Below are positions 1 through 7,897 of a stretch of 64,000 bases of DNA, piece after piece. Below the pieces are notes generated by a model. It searched no databases and was not told the origin of the DNA. It saw only the letters and a list, made by a program, of their open reading frames with translations. Source of the DNA: Stutzerimonas nosocomialis (lineage in GTDB: Bacteria > Pseudomonadota > Gammaproteobacteria > Pseudomonadales > Pseudomonadaceae); contig NZ_QLAE01000015.1 in NCBI RefSeq assembly GCF_005876855.1, positions 1 to 64,000 on the forward strand, given 5' to 3'. The position numbers and the translations under genes were made by a program. Each line of letters begins with the position of its first letter. The first letter of the stretch is position 1.

Positions 1-2346
1 CAGCCGCTCTGCGCAGCCTGGAGCGGCTACCGGCCGCGCCTGCAGCAGGCCGTGCAGATCGCCGCCCGCCTGCGTCAGGGCCGTGGGGAACTGCCGGCCC
101 TGGAAACCAGCGCCAAGGCGGCCGAAGCCGGACAGGCCAGCGCGCGCCAAGCGCTCGATGAACTGCAGGCGCAGATCGGCGGCGAGACGGGCCTGGGCGA
201 ACAGCTCGCGCACCTCAACGCCCGGCTCGAATCCTGGCGCGAAGCCGAACGCCAGTGGGAAAGCCTGCACCACCTCTGGTCGCGCCAGCAGCAGCTCGCC
301 ACCCAACAGCGAACCCTGGAGAGCGACCAGAGCCGCCAGCAGACCGAACTCGACGCACTGACCCAGGCCGGCAAGCTCGCCCGCAGCGAACGCGACGATG
401 CGGAGAAGGCGCTCAAGGTGGTGCAGGCAGTGCTGGATCGCCAGCGTCTGGCACGCAGCGCCAACGTCGAGGCCCTGCGGGCGGCGCTGGTGCCGGGCGA
501 GCCCTGCAGCGTGTGCGGCAGTGCCGAGCACCCCTGGCACGACGGCACGGCCCTGCTCGCCGCCCTCGATCAGCAGGACGAGCAGGAAGTCGAGCGGGCG
601 CAGCGGCAGCTCAAGACCCAGGACGAAAAGCTGCAGGCCCTGCGCGACCAGCACATCGCTCTGACCACCGGGCTCAAGCAGAACGCCCAGCGCCAGGCGG
701 AAATCGCCGAGGAACGGGCCCGACTGGAGCCGCAACTGGCGGCCCTGCCCGGCCATGCCGAGCTGCTGGCCCAGCCGGATACGGAACGACCGTCCTGGCT
801 CGACGGGCGGATCGCGACATTGCGGCAGGACATCGCCGCCGCCAATGCCCGCCAGCGCGAGCTGCTCGGGCTGCAGCAGCGCAGCGAAACGCTGCACAGG
901 GACTGGCAGCACGCCCGCGAAGCCTGCGTCCAGGCCACCCAGGCGCTGGCCGGTCAGCGCGCCGCTATCGAACGGGACAACGAGCGGCTCGAAGAGGAGC
1001 TGGCCGAGTTCGCCGGCCTGCTGCCCGCCGCCCTGCTGGATCGCTGGCGCGAGGCATCCGCCGAGACCTTCATGCAGCTGGACGGCCAGGTCGAGGCGCG
1101 GCGCCAGCAGATCGACCAGCACGCGGCATTGGCCGAAGAACGGCAACAGCGCCAGGCCGCGCTGGAGCGCGAGCAGCTGCTGCAACAGCATCGCCTCGAC
1201 CAGCACAAGGCGTGCGGCAGCCGCCTCGCCGAGCTGCAAGACCGCGAGCAGGCCTGCCGCCAGCGCCTGCGCGAAAGCCTGGGCGAGCACCCCAGCGCCC
1301 AGGCGTGGCAGCAGCGCCTCGAAGCCACGATCCAGGCCGCCCGGCAGCGGCAGGTCGAAGTGGACAGGCAACTCAACGAGGCGCGCGTCGAGCTGACCCG
1401 GCTCGCCGGCGAGCAGCAGAACTGTAGCCAGCGCCGCGACGAGCTGCTGGCCGAGCGCAGCGCTCTGGCCGACGAACTCGCCGCCTGGCGCGCCGCGCAC
1501 CCCGATCTGGACGATGCGACCCTGGCGCAGCTGCTGCAGCTGGACGATGCGCTACTGGGCGAAGCACGCGAGCGGCTGCGGGCCAACACCGAGCAGCTCG
1601 CCCGGGGTCGCGAGCGCCTGGACGGCTGCGAGCAGCGGCTGACGGCCCATCGCGCCGAACAGCCGGAGGCGGCGCAGGCCGAAACCCTGGAAGAGCGATT
1701 GAACGCCCAGCTCGCCCAGTGCGAACAGGCCGAGCAGCGCGGCACCGAGACCCGCGCCGCCCTGCTCGACGACGACCGGCGGCGCAACCAGAGCCAGGCA
1801 CTGCTCACGCAGATCGCCGACGCCACCGCCGAGAGCCAGCGCTGGGGCCGCCTCGCCGCCCTGATCGGTTCGAGCGACGGCGGCGCCTTCCGCAAGATCG
1901 CGCAAGCCTACAACCTCGACCTGCTGGTGCAGCACGCCAACGTGCAGCTGCGCCAGCTCGCCCGGCGTTACCGGCTCAAGCGCGGCGGCAGCCCGCTGGG
2001 GCTTCTGGTGATGGACACGGAGATGGGCGACGAGCTGCGCTCGGTGCACTCGCTGTCGGGCGGCGAGACCTTCCTCGTCTCGCTGGCGCTGGCCCTGGGT
2101 CTGGCCTCGATGGCTTCGAGCAAGCTCAGGATCGAGTCGCTGTTCATCGACGAAGGCTTCGGCAGCCTCGACCCCGAATCGCTGCAGATCGCCATGGACG
2201 CGCTGGATTCGCTGCAGGCCCAGGGGCGCAAGGTGGCGGTGATTTCACACGTGGCGGAAATGCACGAGCGCATCCCGGTGCAGATCCAGGTGCAGCGCCA
2301 GGGCAACGGTCAGAGCGGATTGAGGATCGTGGGCAGCGGCGCCTAG
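1..2346 (+). CDS. sbcC: Exonuclease subunit SbcC, C-terminal part (5' end outside window)
   Basis: SMC-like ATPase subunit of the SbcCD nuclease, which opens DNA hairpins and trims DNA ends in the cytoplasm. The reading frame is open from base 1, so the N-terminal Walker A half lies upstream; about 781 residues are present. Long Gln/Glu/Ala/Arg-rich coiled coils flank a zinc-hook CSVC motif at 505-516 (CSVCGSAEHPW). The C-terminal ATPase half has the ABC signature LSGGETFLVSLALALGL at about 2053 and Walker B LFIDEGFGSLD at about 2140. SbcD is expected just upstream. It converges on the cytochrome b561 gene with a 22-bp gap. The order coiled coil, hook, coiled coil, ABC half makes RecN or SMC unlikely. 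Confidence 0.95.
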   Translation, partial: QPLCAAWSGYRPRLQQAVQIAARLRQGRGELPALETSAKAAEAGQASARQALDELQAQIGGETGLGEQLAHLNARLESWREAERQWESLHHLWSRQQQLATQQRTLESDQSRQQTELDALTQAGKLARSERDDAEKALKVVQAVLDRQRLARSANVEALRAALVPGEPCSVCGSAEHPWHDGTALLAALDQQDEQEVERAQRQLKTQDEKLQALRDQHIALTTGLKQNAQRQAEIAEERARLEPQLAALPGHAELLAQPDTERPSWLDGRIATLRQDIAAANARQRELLGLQQRSETLHRDWQHAREACVQATQALAGQRAAIERDNERLEEELAEFAGLLPAALLDRWREASAETFMQLDGQVEARRQQIDQHAALAEERQQRQAALEREQLLQQHRLDQHKACGSRLAELQDREQACRQRLRESLGEHPSAQAWQQRLEATIQAARQRQVEVDRQLNEARVELTRLAGEQQNCSQRRDELLAERSALADELAAWRAAHPDLDDATLAQLLQLDDALLGEARERLRANTEQLARGRERLDGCEQRLTAHRAEQPEAAQAETLEERLNAQLAQCEQAEQRGTETRAALLDDDRRRNQSQALLTQIADATAESQRWGRLAALIGSSDGGAFRKIAQAYNLDLLVQHANVQLRQLARRYRLKRGGSPLGLLVMDTEMGDELRSVHSLSGGETFLVSLALALGLASMASSKLRIESLFIDEGFGSLDPESLQIAMDALDSLQAQGRKVAVISHVAEMHERIPVQIQVQRQGNGQSGLRIVGSGA

Positions 2347-2368
2347 GCGCCCTGCCCGTTGGCGGGGA

Positions 2369-2902
2369 TCAGCGCAGGAACGGCAGCATGCCCTTGAGCA
2401 CGTCGTCGCGACGCACGTAGTGGTGCCACAGCGCGATGGCGGCGTGGCCGAGGATCAGCGCGAACAGCAGGTACTGGCTGATCAGGTGGACCTCCTTGGC
2501 GATGCCGCGCACGTCCGACGACAACGGCAGCGGGCCGATCTCGACCAGCCAGAACAGGCTGAACGGCCGGCTGCCGAACATCAGCCCGGAAATCGGCATC
2601 ACCAGCAGCAGCAGGTAGAGCAGGCCATGACCGACCTTGGCGGCGCGCTGCTGGGCGATCGACTCCTCCGGCTTGAGCGCCTGGGCCGGCACCTTGCGGC
2701 CCCGGTAGCACAGCCGCAGCACGGTCAGCACCAGCACCGCCACGCCCAGCGACTTGTGCAGGGTGAAGACCTCGCCCCGGCCGCCCAGCAGGCTTTCGAA
2801 AATCAGGCCGCTGCCGTAGGGCAAGGCGATGATCAGCAGCACCAGCAGCGCGCTGATCCAGTGAAAGCCGATCTGGGTGGCGGTGTAACGCGGCAATTGC
2901 AT
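2369..2902 (-). CDS. Cytochrome b561 family protein
   Basis: Predicted four-helix inner-membrane di-heme b561-type cytochrome of 177 residues, the usual length for the bacterial family, likely passing electrons between quinol and a periplasmic partner. Histidines suited to heme ligation lie in the hydrophobic segments at residues 14, 49, 139 and 153 (FHW, LHK, VHL, GHA), with another at 92. I start at the ATG at 2902, which has an AAGGA Shine-Dalgarno 6 nt upstream; a TTG two codons earlier is less likely. The physiological electron partner cannot be read from the neighbours. Confidence 0.88.
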   Translation of the reverse strand: MQLPRYTATQIGFHWISALLVLLIIALPYGSGLIFESLLGGRGEVFTLHKSLGVAVLVLTVLRLCYRGRKVPAQALKPEESIAQQRAAKVGHGLLYLLLLVMPISGLMFGSRPFSLFWLVEIGPLPLSSDVRGIAKEVHLISQYLLFALILGHAAIALWHHYVRRDDVLKGMLPFLR

Positions 2903-3219
2903 GGGCAATCCTTAATCGTCATGGCGAGCCGGGCATTGTCTCGCTCCGTGCTGACGAGGTGAAGCGAGACGGCCTTTGCAAGGTGTTTCAGAAGGGAAAG
3001 GCGGATAGGACGAGCCCGGTAGCGCCACTTGTGGCGACGCCGCCGGGGCCGAACGATACACACACACTGGGAAAAGCGAACGCTGCGCTCATGGCGCGGC
3101 GTCGACCCGCCGGCGCTGCCGGGGGTGCGGGGAAGATAATCAACGGACCTTTCAACAACCTGTCGGCCTCCAACAGGAACCACCCAAGACCTTGGCCGAA
3201 ACCTGAAACGGGAGGACCG
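2903..3219. other. Intergenic region between divergent genes, no gene recognised
   Basis: About 317 bp between the divergent cytochrome b561 and dioxygenase genes. An open frame runs through it from 2959 into the dioxygenase, but its translation has no family-like character and is preceded by no ribosome binding site, so I treat it as non-coding leader. No palindromic operator stood out on reading. It probably carries both promoters. Confidence 0.5.
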
Positions 3220-3981
3220 GTGACACCTTCGGACCCACCCATCGCCGCGCACCTGGAGGCCCTGCACCGCGACGGCTTCGTCCTGCTGCGCGGGGTGCTC
3301 GACGCCGGCCGGATCGCCGAACTGCACGAGGCGATCGACGCGCTGCGCCCCGAGCACTGGGACTACACCGGCCTGGTCGACCACTACAAATGCGTGTTCA
3401 ACCGTGACCCGCTATGGTTGCCCTACCTCGACCTGCCCGGCGTGATCGAGCTGGCCGAGGCCGCGCTCGGCGCCGATTGCCACGTGATCGGCCAAACCGC
3501 CTGGCGCTGCCATCCGGGCTTCATCGGCGGCGACCTGCACCAGGACTACCAGGTCATGGAACTGCCCGAATCCCTGCTGGCGGACCCGGACTTTCGCGTG
3601 CCGATGCAGATCCTCACCGCGCACCTGTTCATCGACAGGATCACCGAAGACCTCTGCCCGACCTGCGTGATTCCCGGCAGCCACCGGGCCGGGCGCGCGC
3701 CGGCCGAGGGCGAAACCCACTGGCGCGGCCGCGCTGCCGAACCCGTGCTCTGCGAAGCCGGCGACGTGCTGCTGTTTCGCAGCGACCTCTGGCACGCCGG
3801 CAGCCGCAACCTCAGCGGCGACCGCATCCGCTACCTGCTGCAGGTGCATTACGGTCGGCGCATGGTGGCGCAGAAATTCTCGCCGTATCTGCAATGGCGC
3901 TTCGATCCCCGGGTGCTGGCCGCCGCCACGCCGCGCCAGCGCCGGCTGCTGGGCGATCACGAACCCTCCGAATACGACTGA
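3220..3981 (+). CDS. Phytanoyl-CoA dioxygenase (PhyH) family protein
   Basis: Predicted non-heme Fe(II)/2-oxoglutarate dioxygenase of 253 residues; substrate unknown. The iron-binding HxD lies in DLHQDYQ and the distal histidine in DLWHAGSRN, followed by an arginine in GDRIRYLLQ suited to 2-oxoglutarate binding. The start is the GTG at 3220, preceded by GGAGGA at 3211-3216; the open frame extends upstream to 2959 but that part is not protein-like. It stands alone between divergent and co-directional housekeeping genes, so context does not reveal the substrate. PhyH relatives act on lipids, halogenation targets or small metabolites. Confidence 0.8.
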   Translation: MTPSDPPIAAHLEALHRDGFVLLRGVLDAGRIAELHEAIDALRPEHWDYTGLVDHYKCVFNRDPLWLPYLDLPGVIELAEAALGADCHVIGQTAWRCHPGFIGGDLHQDYQVMELPESLLADPDFRVPMQILTAHLFIDRITEDLCPTCVIPGSHRAGRAPAEGETHWRGRAAEPVLCEAGDVLLFRSDLWHAGSRNLSGDRIRYLLQVHYGRRMVAQKFSPYLQWRFDPRVLAAATPRQRRLLGDHEPSEYD

Positions 3982-4054
3982 AGCGGCCGTTCGCCACCGG
4001 GGCGGGCAATCCACTACAGTTAGCGAACCCCCGCCCTCGACGAGTTTCGATGCA

Positions 4055-4537
4055 ATGCTATTAGGAAGCGCAGAACTGTCCATGACCGTGCTGATGACCC
4101 CGGATCAGGCCAACTTTTCCGGCAACGTGCACGGCGGAACGCTGCTCAAGTACATGGACGAAGTGGCCTATGCCTGTGCCAGCCGCTACGCCGGCCACTA
4201 CGTGGTCACCCTGTCGGTCGACCAGGTCAACTTCCGCCAGCCGGTCCACGTCGGCGAACTGGTGACCTTCCTCGCCTCGGTCAACTACACCGGCAACACC
4301 TCGATGGAAGTCGGCATCAAGGTGATCACCGAACACATCCGCGAGAAGACCGTACGCCACACCAACAGCTGCTTCTTCACCATGGTGGCGATGGATGCCG
4401 ACGGCAAGCCGACCACGGTTCCCCCGCTCGAACCGCAGACGCCGGACCAGAAGCGGCGCTTCGCCCAGGCGCAGCAGCGCCGGCAGATCCGCCAGGAACT
4501 CGAAGCGCGTTACCTCGCCCTGAAAGACGCCTACTGA
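4055..4537 (+). CDS. Acyl-CoA thioesterase, hotdog fold (YciA/BACH-like)
   Basis: Cytoplasmic hotdog-fold enzyme hydrolysing acyl-CoA to free acid and CoA. The 160 residues carry the family signature DQANFSGNVHGGTLLKYMDE near residues 17-35, including the N-x-x-G-x-V-H-G-G stretch and the catalytic-type Asp of YMDEVAY. The C-terminus is charged and helical. The first ATG at 4055 gives the family-typical N-terminus; an in-frame ATG at 4082 would cut into the first strand. Its 3' end overlaps the converging cytochrome gene by 7 bp. Confidence 0.9.
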   Translation: MLLGSAELSMTVLMTPDQANFSGNVHGGTLLKYMDEVAYACASRYAGHYVVTLSVDQVNFRQPVHVGELVTFLASVNYTGNTSMEVGIKVITEHIREKTVRHTNSCFFTMVAMDADGKPTTVPPLEPQTPDQKRRFAQAQQRRQIRQELEARYLALKDAY

Positions 4538-5166
4538 GCCGTCCCCGACAGCTGCGAGAGATAGGCCGCCACCGCGGTGATGTCCTGCTCCGACAGGATG
4601 GCCGCGATGGGCAGCATCGGCGAGCCGGCGCGGCTCGGGTCCTTGTCGCGAAACCGGCTCAGGGTGCGTTGCAGGTATTCGGCCGGCTGGCCGGCCAGGC
4701 GGGGCGCGCTTTCCTGGCCCTGGGCATGCGCGCCGTGGCAGGCGATGCAGGTGTTCCTGAACACCGCGGCGCCCTTGAGGCTCAGCGCCGGGTCGACCTT
4801 ATGGGCCTTGGGTTTGACCCGTTGCTGGCTGAAGTACACGGCGATGTTGACCCGCTCCTCCAGCGAAAGGATCTGCGCCAGCTGCGACATCACGTAGTCG
4901 CTGCGCTGGCCGTCGGCGAACTTCTCGAACGAACTGAACAGGTAGCGCGGATTCTGGCCGGCCAGATTCGGGATGTGCTCGCGCTTGCTGTTGCCGTCGC
5001 TGCCATGGCAATGGCCGCAGAGCACGATGCGCTCCTGCCCGGCGGCGTAGGCCTGCTGTCGCAGCGCATCGTCGGCCATCAGGGCGTTGAATCGGGCAGC
5101 GGCTTCCTCGTTGGCATGAGCCAGGGAAGCCAGGCTGCAGAACAGGGCGAAAAACACGAAACGCAT
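4531..5166 (-). CDS. Di-heme cytochrome c, cytochrome c4-like
   Basis: Exported di-heme c-type cytochrome, 211 residues, likely a periplasmic electron carrier. A signal peptide (MRFVFFALFCSLASLAHA) precedes two c-type domains with CGHCH and CIACH heme attachment sites; downstream PNLAGQ and APRLAGQ segments and later methionines (VMSQ, SPMLPI) supply probable axial ligands. Cytochrome c4 proteins of pseudomonads donate electrons to terminal oxidases and have this two-domain layout. The spacing between CGHCH and the next methionine is longer than in classical c4, so c4-like is safer than a gene name. Confidence 0.88.
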   Translation of the reverse strand: MRFVFFALFCSLASLAHANEEAAARFNALMADDALRQQAYAAGQERIVLCGHCHGSDGNSKREHIPNLAGQNPRYLFSSFEKFADGQRSDYVMSQLAQILSLEERVNIAVYFSQQRVKPKAHKVDPALSLKGAAVFRNTCIACHGAHAQGQESAPRLAGQPAEYLQRTLSRFRDKDPSRAGSPMLPIAAILSEQDITAVAAYLSQLSGTAQ

Positions 5167-5271
5167 GGGAAAGATCCTGTCGGTACACGTCCATTTTTAT
5201 GGGCGCGACTCTAAGTCCCTCTCCCCGTGCGCACCCTGGCGCAGATCAATAAACCCGGTGATAGCCCCGCC

Positions 5272-5982
5272 TCAGAGGCCGAGCAACGGCCGCAGGCGCT
5301 CGGCACCCAGCGTGCCGCGCAGCAACAGCAGGTCGATCCAGAACGCCTGGTGCATCAGCACGATGAACCAGAACGGCAGCTGGAAGCCCAGCTTGCGCGT
5401 CTTGTGCCGCAGCAGCTGCTGGGCGACCAGGGCACCGGGCCAGCCGCCGACGAGTTCGAACAGGTGCAGCCGGCTCTCGGGCCTGCGCCAGCGGTCCTTC
5501 ATCGCGCTGTGCTTGTCGCGCCAATAGAGCAGGAAGGTCACCAGGCTCGCCGCGCCATAGATCATCAGGACGACCGGCATCCGACCCGCCAGCAGCGGCT
5601 GCAGCCCGCCCCACAGCGGCAATGCGCAGAGCAGCGCGAAGACGACGAGCTTCGCCGGAAGGTGGCGCATGCCGGCGGCTCGCGCGGCACGACGCGGCGC
5701 CTGGCCCTTCGGCGGGGAGGCGCTGCTCCTGGCGGGCCTGGACGTTCGCCCGGCCGCCGGCTGATCTGGCGCCAGGCCAGCCTCCAGACGCATCCACTCG
5801 GCGCGCGGCCGGCCTTGTTCGTCGCGACCGCCCACGAACAGCACCCGGTCGCCAGCCACCGGGCGCCGGTCGCCCCGCACGCTGGAGGCATGGACGAACA
5901 CCTCGGCGCCGCCGCCCTGTGGACGGATGAAGCCGAAGCCCTTCTGCTCGTTCCAGGATTTCAAGGTCCCGCGCTGTTCCAT
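5272..5982 (-). CDS. Cold-shock domain / DUF1294 membrane fusion protein
   Basis: Two-part protein of 236 residues. Residues 1-65 form a cold-shock-like OB fold with the RNP1-type motif KGFGFIRP and a second nucleic-acid motif EVFVHASS. A basic Ser/Pro/Arg linker (about 75-105) leads to a C-terminal DUF1294 membrane domain with three to four hydrophobic segments and conserved YWRDKHSA and RHKTRKLGFQ blocks. This CSD-DUF1294 pairing is known in proteobacteria but has no firm function; a membrane-tethered nucleic-acid binder is an inference. Confidence 0.85.
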   Translation of the reverse strand: MEQRGTLKSWNEQKGFGFIRPQGGGAEVFVHASSVRGDRRPVAGDRVLFVGGRDEQGRPRAEWMRLEAGLAPDQPAAGRTSRPARSSASPPKGQAPRRAARAAGMRHLPAKLVVFALLCALPLWGGLQPLLAGRMPVVLMIYGAASLVTFLLYWRDKHSAMKDRWRRPESRLHLFELVGGWPGALVAQQLLRHKTRKLGFQLPFWFIVLMHQAFWIDLLLLRGTLGAERLRPLLGL

Positions 5983-6056
5983 GTCTCGTTCGGTCCAGGC
6001 AAAGACGCGATGCTACCCAAGGGCCGCCGCCACGGTCACCACACCCGCGCACAAAC

Positions 6057-6081
6057 AAAAAAAGGGCGCCCGCTGGCGCCC
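6057..6081 (-). terminator. Rho-independent terminator of the repeat-protein gene
   Basis: Read on the minus strand, GGGCGCC and GGCGCCC arms (6075-6081 and 6064-6070) enclose a 4-nt loop and are followed by seven T residues (6063-6057). It lies 20 bp downstream of the minus-strand repeat-protein stop codon. Confidence 0.85.
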
Positions 6082-6101
6082 CTTGGTGATGCAGCCCTCG
6101 A

Positions 6102-6536
6102 TCAGGCTGTACGGCCGATGAGGGTACGCTCGGAGCCACCTTCGGCCAGACGATGCGCCCCGACGCGGTCGGCGCCGTCTTCGGCAACGCGACGGTTCAG
6201 CGTACGCTCGGCACCGCCCTCGGCCAGACGATGTGCGCCAACGCGGTCGGCGCCGTCTTCGGCAACGCGACGGTTCAGCGTACGCTCGGCACCGCCTTCG
6301 ACCAGACGATGTGCACCAACGCGGTCGGCGCCGTCTTCGGCAACGCGACGGTTCAGCGTACGCTCGGCACCGCCTTCGGCCAGACGATGTGCGCCAACGC
6401 GGTCTGCACCGTCTTCGGCAACGCGGTGAATGCCGGTGCGCTCGGCGCCCCCTTCGGCGACCAGGTCGGTGGCGGCGAAGCTGCTGGCGGCGCCCAGGGC
6501 AGCGATGAACAGCGCGGCGATGGTTTCGGTTTTCAT
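6102..6536 (-). CDS. Exported protein made of nine 13-residue tandem repeats
   Basis: Protein of 144 residues with an N-terminal signal peptide (MKTETIAALFIAALGAASSF, cut near AATD) followed by nine 13-residue repeats and a three-residue tail. Two alternating unit types dominate: RVAEDGADRVGAH and RLAEGGAERTLNR. No cysteine, no membrane segment and no enzyme motif is present. The start has a GAGGAA Shine-Dalgarno 6 nt upstream and the gene ends in a strong terminator, so it is probably expressed. Similar AEGG/AEDG-repeat proteins occur in pseudomonads and, from memory, some carry the uninformative label phage infection protein. Function is unknown; a short beta-solenoid or cell-surface protein is a guess from the repeat regularity. 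Confidence 0.8.
   Translation of the reverse strand: MKTETIAALFIAALGAASSFAATDLVAEGGAERTGIHRVAEDGADRVGAHRLAEGGAERTLNRRVAEDGADRVGAHRLVEGGAERTLNRRVAEDGADRVGAHRLAEGGAERTLNRRVAEDGADRVGAHRLAEGGSERTLIGRTA
6114..6464 (-). repeat. 39-bp/78-bp tandem repeat inside the exported protein gene
   Basis: Nine 39-bp units, mostly arranged as near-identical 78-bp double units; for example the block beginning GACGGTTCAG recurs at 6191, 6269 and 6347, exactly 78 bp apart. Near-identity at the DNA level, not only the protein level, indicates recent duplication or homogenisation, so copy number may vary between strains. Confidence 0.9.
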
Positions 6537-6732
6537 GATCGGTTCCTCGAAGGGTTGGGAAGTGGCTACGGGGTGAATACTGCGCCGCGACCCCCGCCCT
6601 GGTGAAACAGACAGGGCTGATAGCCTTCATTGCCGCAATTGATGGTTGCCCCCGAAGCGGCGCCAGGTCCGGCAGCCAGGAACAAAACCCTATACAATCC
6701 GCGCCTTTTTCCGCCCTGTCCGCGAGGAACCC

Positions 6733-7077
6733 GTGAGTACATTGCCGCCCTGCCCCGCCTGCGCATCCGAATACACCTATGAAGACGGCCTGATCCTGGT
6801 CTGCCCCGAATGCGCCCACGAGTGGTCGTCCACGCCAGGCGAAGAAGCCGCCGGCGCAGGCGACAAGGTGATCAAGGACGCGGTGGGCAACCCGCTGCAG
6901 GACGGTGACAGCGTCACCGTGATCAAGGACCTCAAGGTCAAGGGCTCCTCGCTGGTGGTCAAGGTCGGCACCAAGGTGAAGAACATCCGCCTGGTCGAGG
7001 GCGACCACGACATCGATTGCAAGATCGACGGCATCGGCGCGATGAAGCTCAAGTCCGAATTCGTCAAGAAGAGCTGA
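6733..7077 (+). CDS. Zinc-ribbon YjdM/PhnA-like protein
   Basis: Protein of 114 residues with an N-terminal zinc ribbon (CPACASEY and CPECAHEW, residues 7-28) and a C-terminal small beta-barrel domain ([20 protein letters not shown]), the exact layout of YjdM, formerly called PhnA. Despite the old name these proteins are not established alkylphosphonate enzymes. The start is the GTG at 6733 with GAGGA at 6724-6728; an upstream ATG at 6646 would add a non-conserved stretch over the probable promoter. Confidence 0.88.
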   Translation: MSTLPPCPACASEYTYEDGLILVCPECAHEWSSTPGEEAAGAGDKVIKDAVGNPLQDGDSVTVIKDLKVKGSSLVVKVGTKVKNIRLVEGDHDIDCKIDGIGAMKLKSEFVKKS

Positions 7078-7166
7078 GCCGCCGCGGCGCAGAGTCGGTC
7101 ACGCCCCGGCCCGCGGGGCTGCGCTAGAGTCGAAGGCCGAGCCCACACGCGTTCAGGAGTCCCGAC

Positions 7167-7367
7167 ATGCGCCACGCCCTTGCCCTGCTCGTCAGCCTGT
7201 TCGCCCTGGCCGGCTGCGGCGCAGGCGAAACCGCCGCCACCGCCAGTCTCCAGGCCGAGCAGGCCAGCCAGGCGCAGCAACAGATGGCCCGGCTGCAGCA
7301 GCAGATCGACGAGGCCAACCGGCAGAGCAACCAGCGCCTGGAAGAGGCGCTGCGCGCCTCGCAATGA
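7167..7367 (+). CDS. Small predicted lipoprotein with coiled coil
   Basis: Protein of 66 residues. The N-terminus is a lipoprotein signal with lipobox LAGC (residues 14-17), and the rest is an Ala/Gln/Glu-rich amphipathic helix likely to form a coiled coil (about residues 27-62). It resembles small Lpp-like envelope lipoproteins but is not Lpp by sequence. A CAGGAG Shine-Dalgarno lies just upstream of the ATG. No function is assigned. Confidence 0.72.
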   Translation: MRHALALLVSLFALAGCGAGETAATASLQAEQASQAQQQMARLQQQIDEANRQSNQRLEEALRASQ

Positions 7368-7476
7368 CCGCCATGCCGGCGCCGATCCACACGCTGAAAT
7401 CATCTTTGCGACGCCTCGGGCGAACTCCGGGGGCTCGCTCATCTCCTATGGGTAACCGACCCAACCAGGAGGCCCC

Positions 7477-7866
7477 ATGGTCAAGCCCTCGTTCGCCGTT
7501 TGTGCGGCAGCCCTGTTCTGCTCCGCCGCATTCGCCCAGTCGCAGAAGGTGGAGATCGTCACTCACTTGAATGGCCTGGATCTGGTCGTCGAACCGATGG
7601 GCGTTCCGCTGCAGACGCAGAACGGGCCGGAGCTGGTAGGCGTGCGCGCCGTGAAGGTGATGAACCAGAGCGCGCAGATGGCGTCCTGCGAATTCCACAT
7701 GGCACCGGAAGACCGCACCACGGCGGCCACTACGCCGACGTTCACGGTCGACCCCAACAGCCAGGTGATCGAGCGCGTTCCCGGCGAATACTCGCCGGAC
7801 CGCCCCTATGCCGAGATCACCTGCAAGCCGGCCGACGCCTCGCCGAGCGCCGATTCGATGGATTGA
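7477..7866 (+). CDS. Hypothetical secreted protein
   Basis: Protein of 129 residues with a clear signal peptide (MVKPSFAVCAAALFCSAAFA) and no further membrane segment. Two cysteines in the mature part (SCEFHM and TCKPAD) could form a disulfide in the periplasm. A near-perfect AGGAGG Shine-Dalgarno precedes the ATG. The middle looks like a small beta domain. I do not recognise a family; it converges on aroA. Confidence 0.72.
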   Translation: MVKPSFAVCAAALFCSAAFAQSQKVEIVTHLNGLDLVVEPMGVPLQTQNGPELVGVRAVKVMNQSAQMASCEFHMAPEDRTTAATTPTFTVDPNSQVIERVPGEYSPDRPYAEITCKPADASPSADSMD

Positions 7867-7897
7867 GCGGCAGCCGCGACCGGCTGCCCGCCCGGGC

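Noticed and set aside
2959-3219. N-terminal extension of the dioxygenase from 2959
   Set aside because: The extra 87 residues are not family-like and a GGAGGA ribosome binding site sits directly before the GTG at 3220.
5246-6187. Long open frames overlapping real genes on either strand (also for example 8664-9407 and 38935-41175)
   Set aside because: High-GC codon bias leaves long antisense and shifted frames open; their translations are low-complexity Arg/Ala/His-rich and match no family, while the alternative frame encodes a recognised protein.
6114-6464. Regular 78-bp repeats that could be taken for a CRISPR array
   Set aside because: There are no unique spacers; the units are contiguous and encode an in-frame protein with signal peptide, ribosome binding site and terminator.
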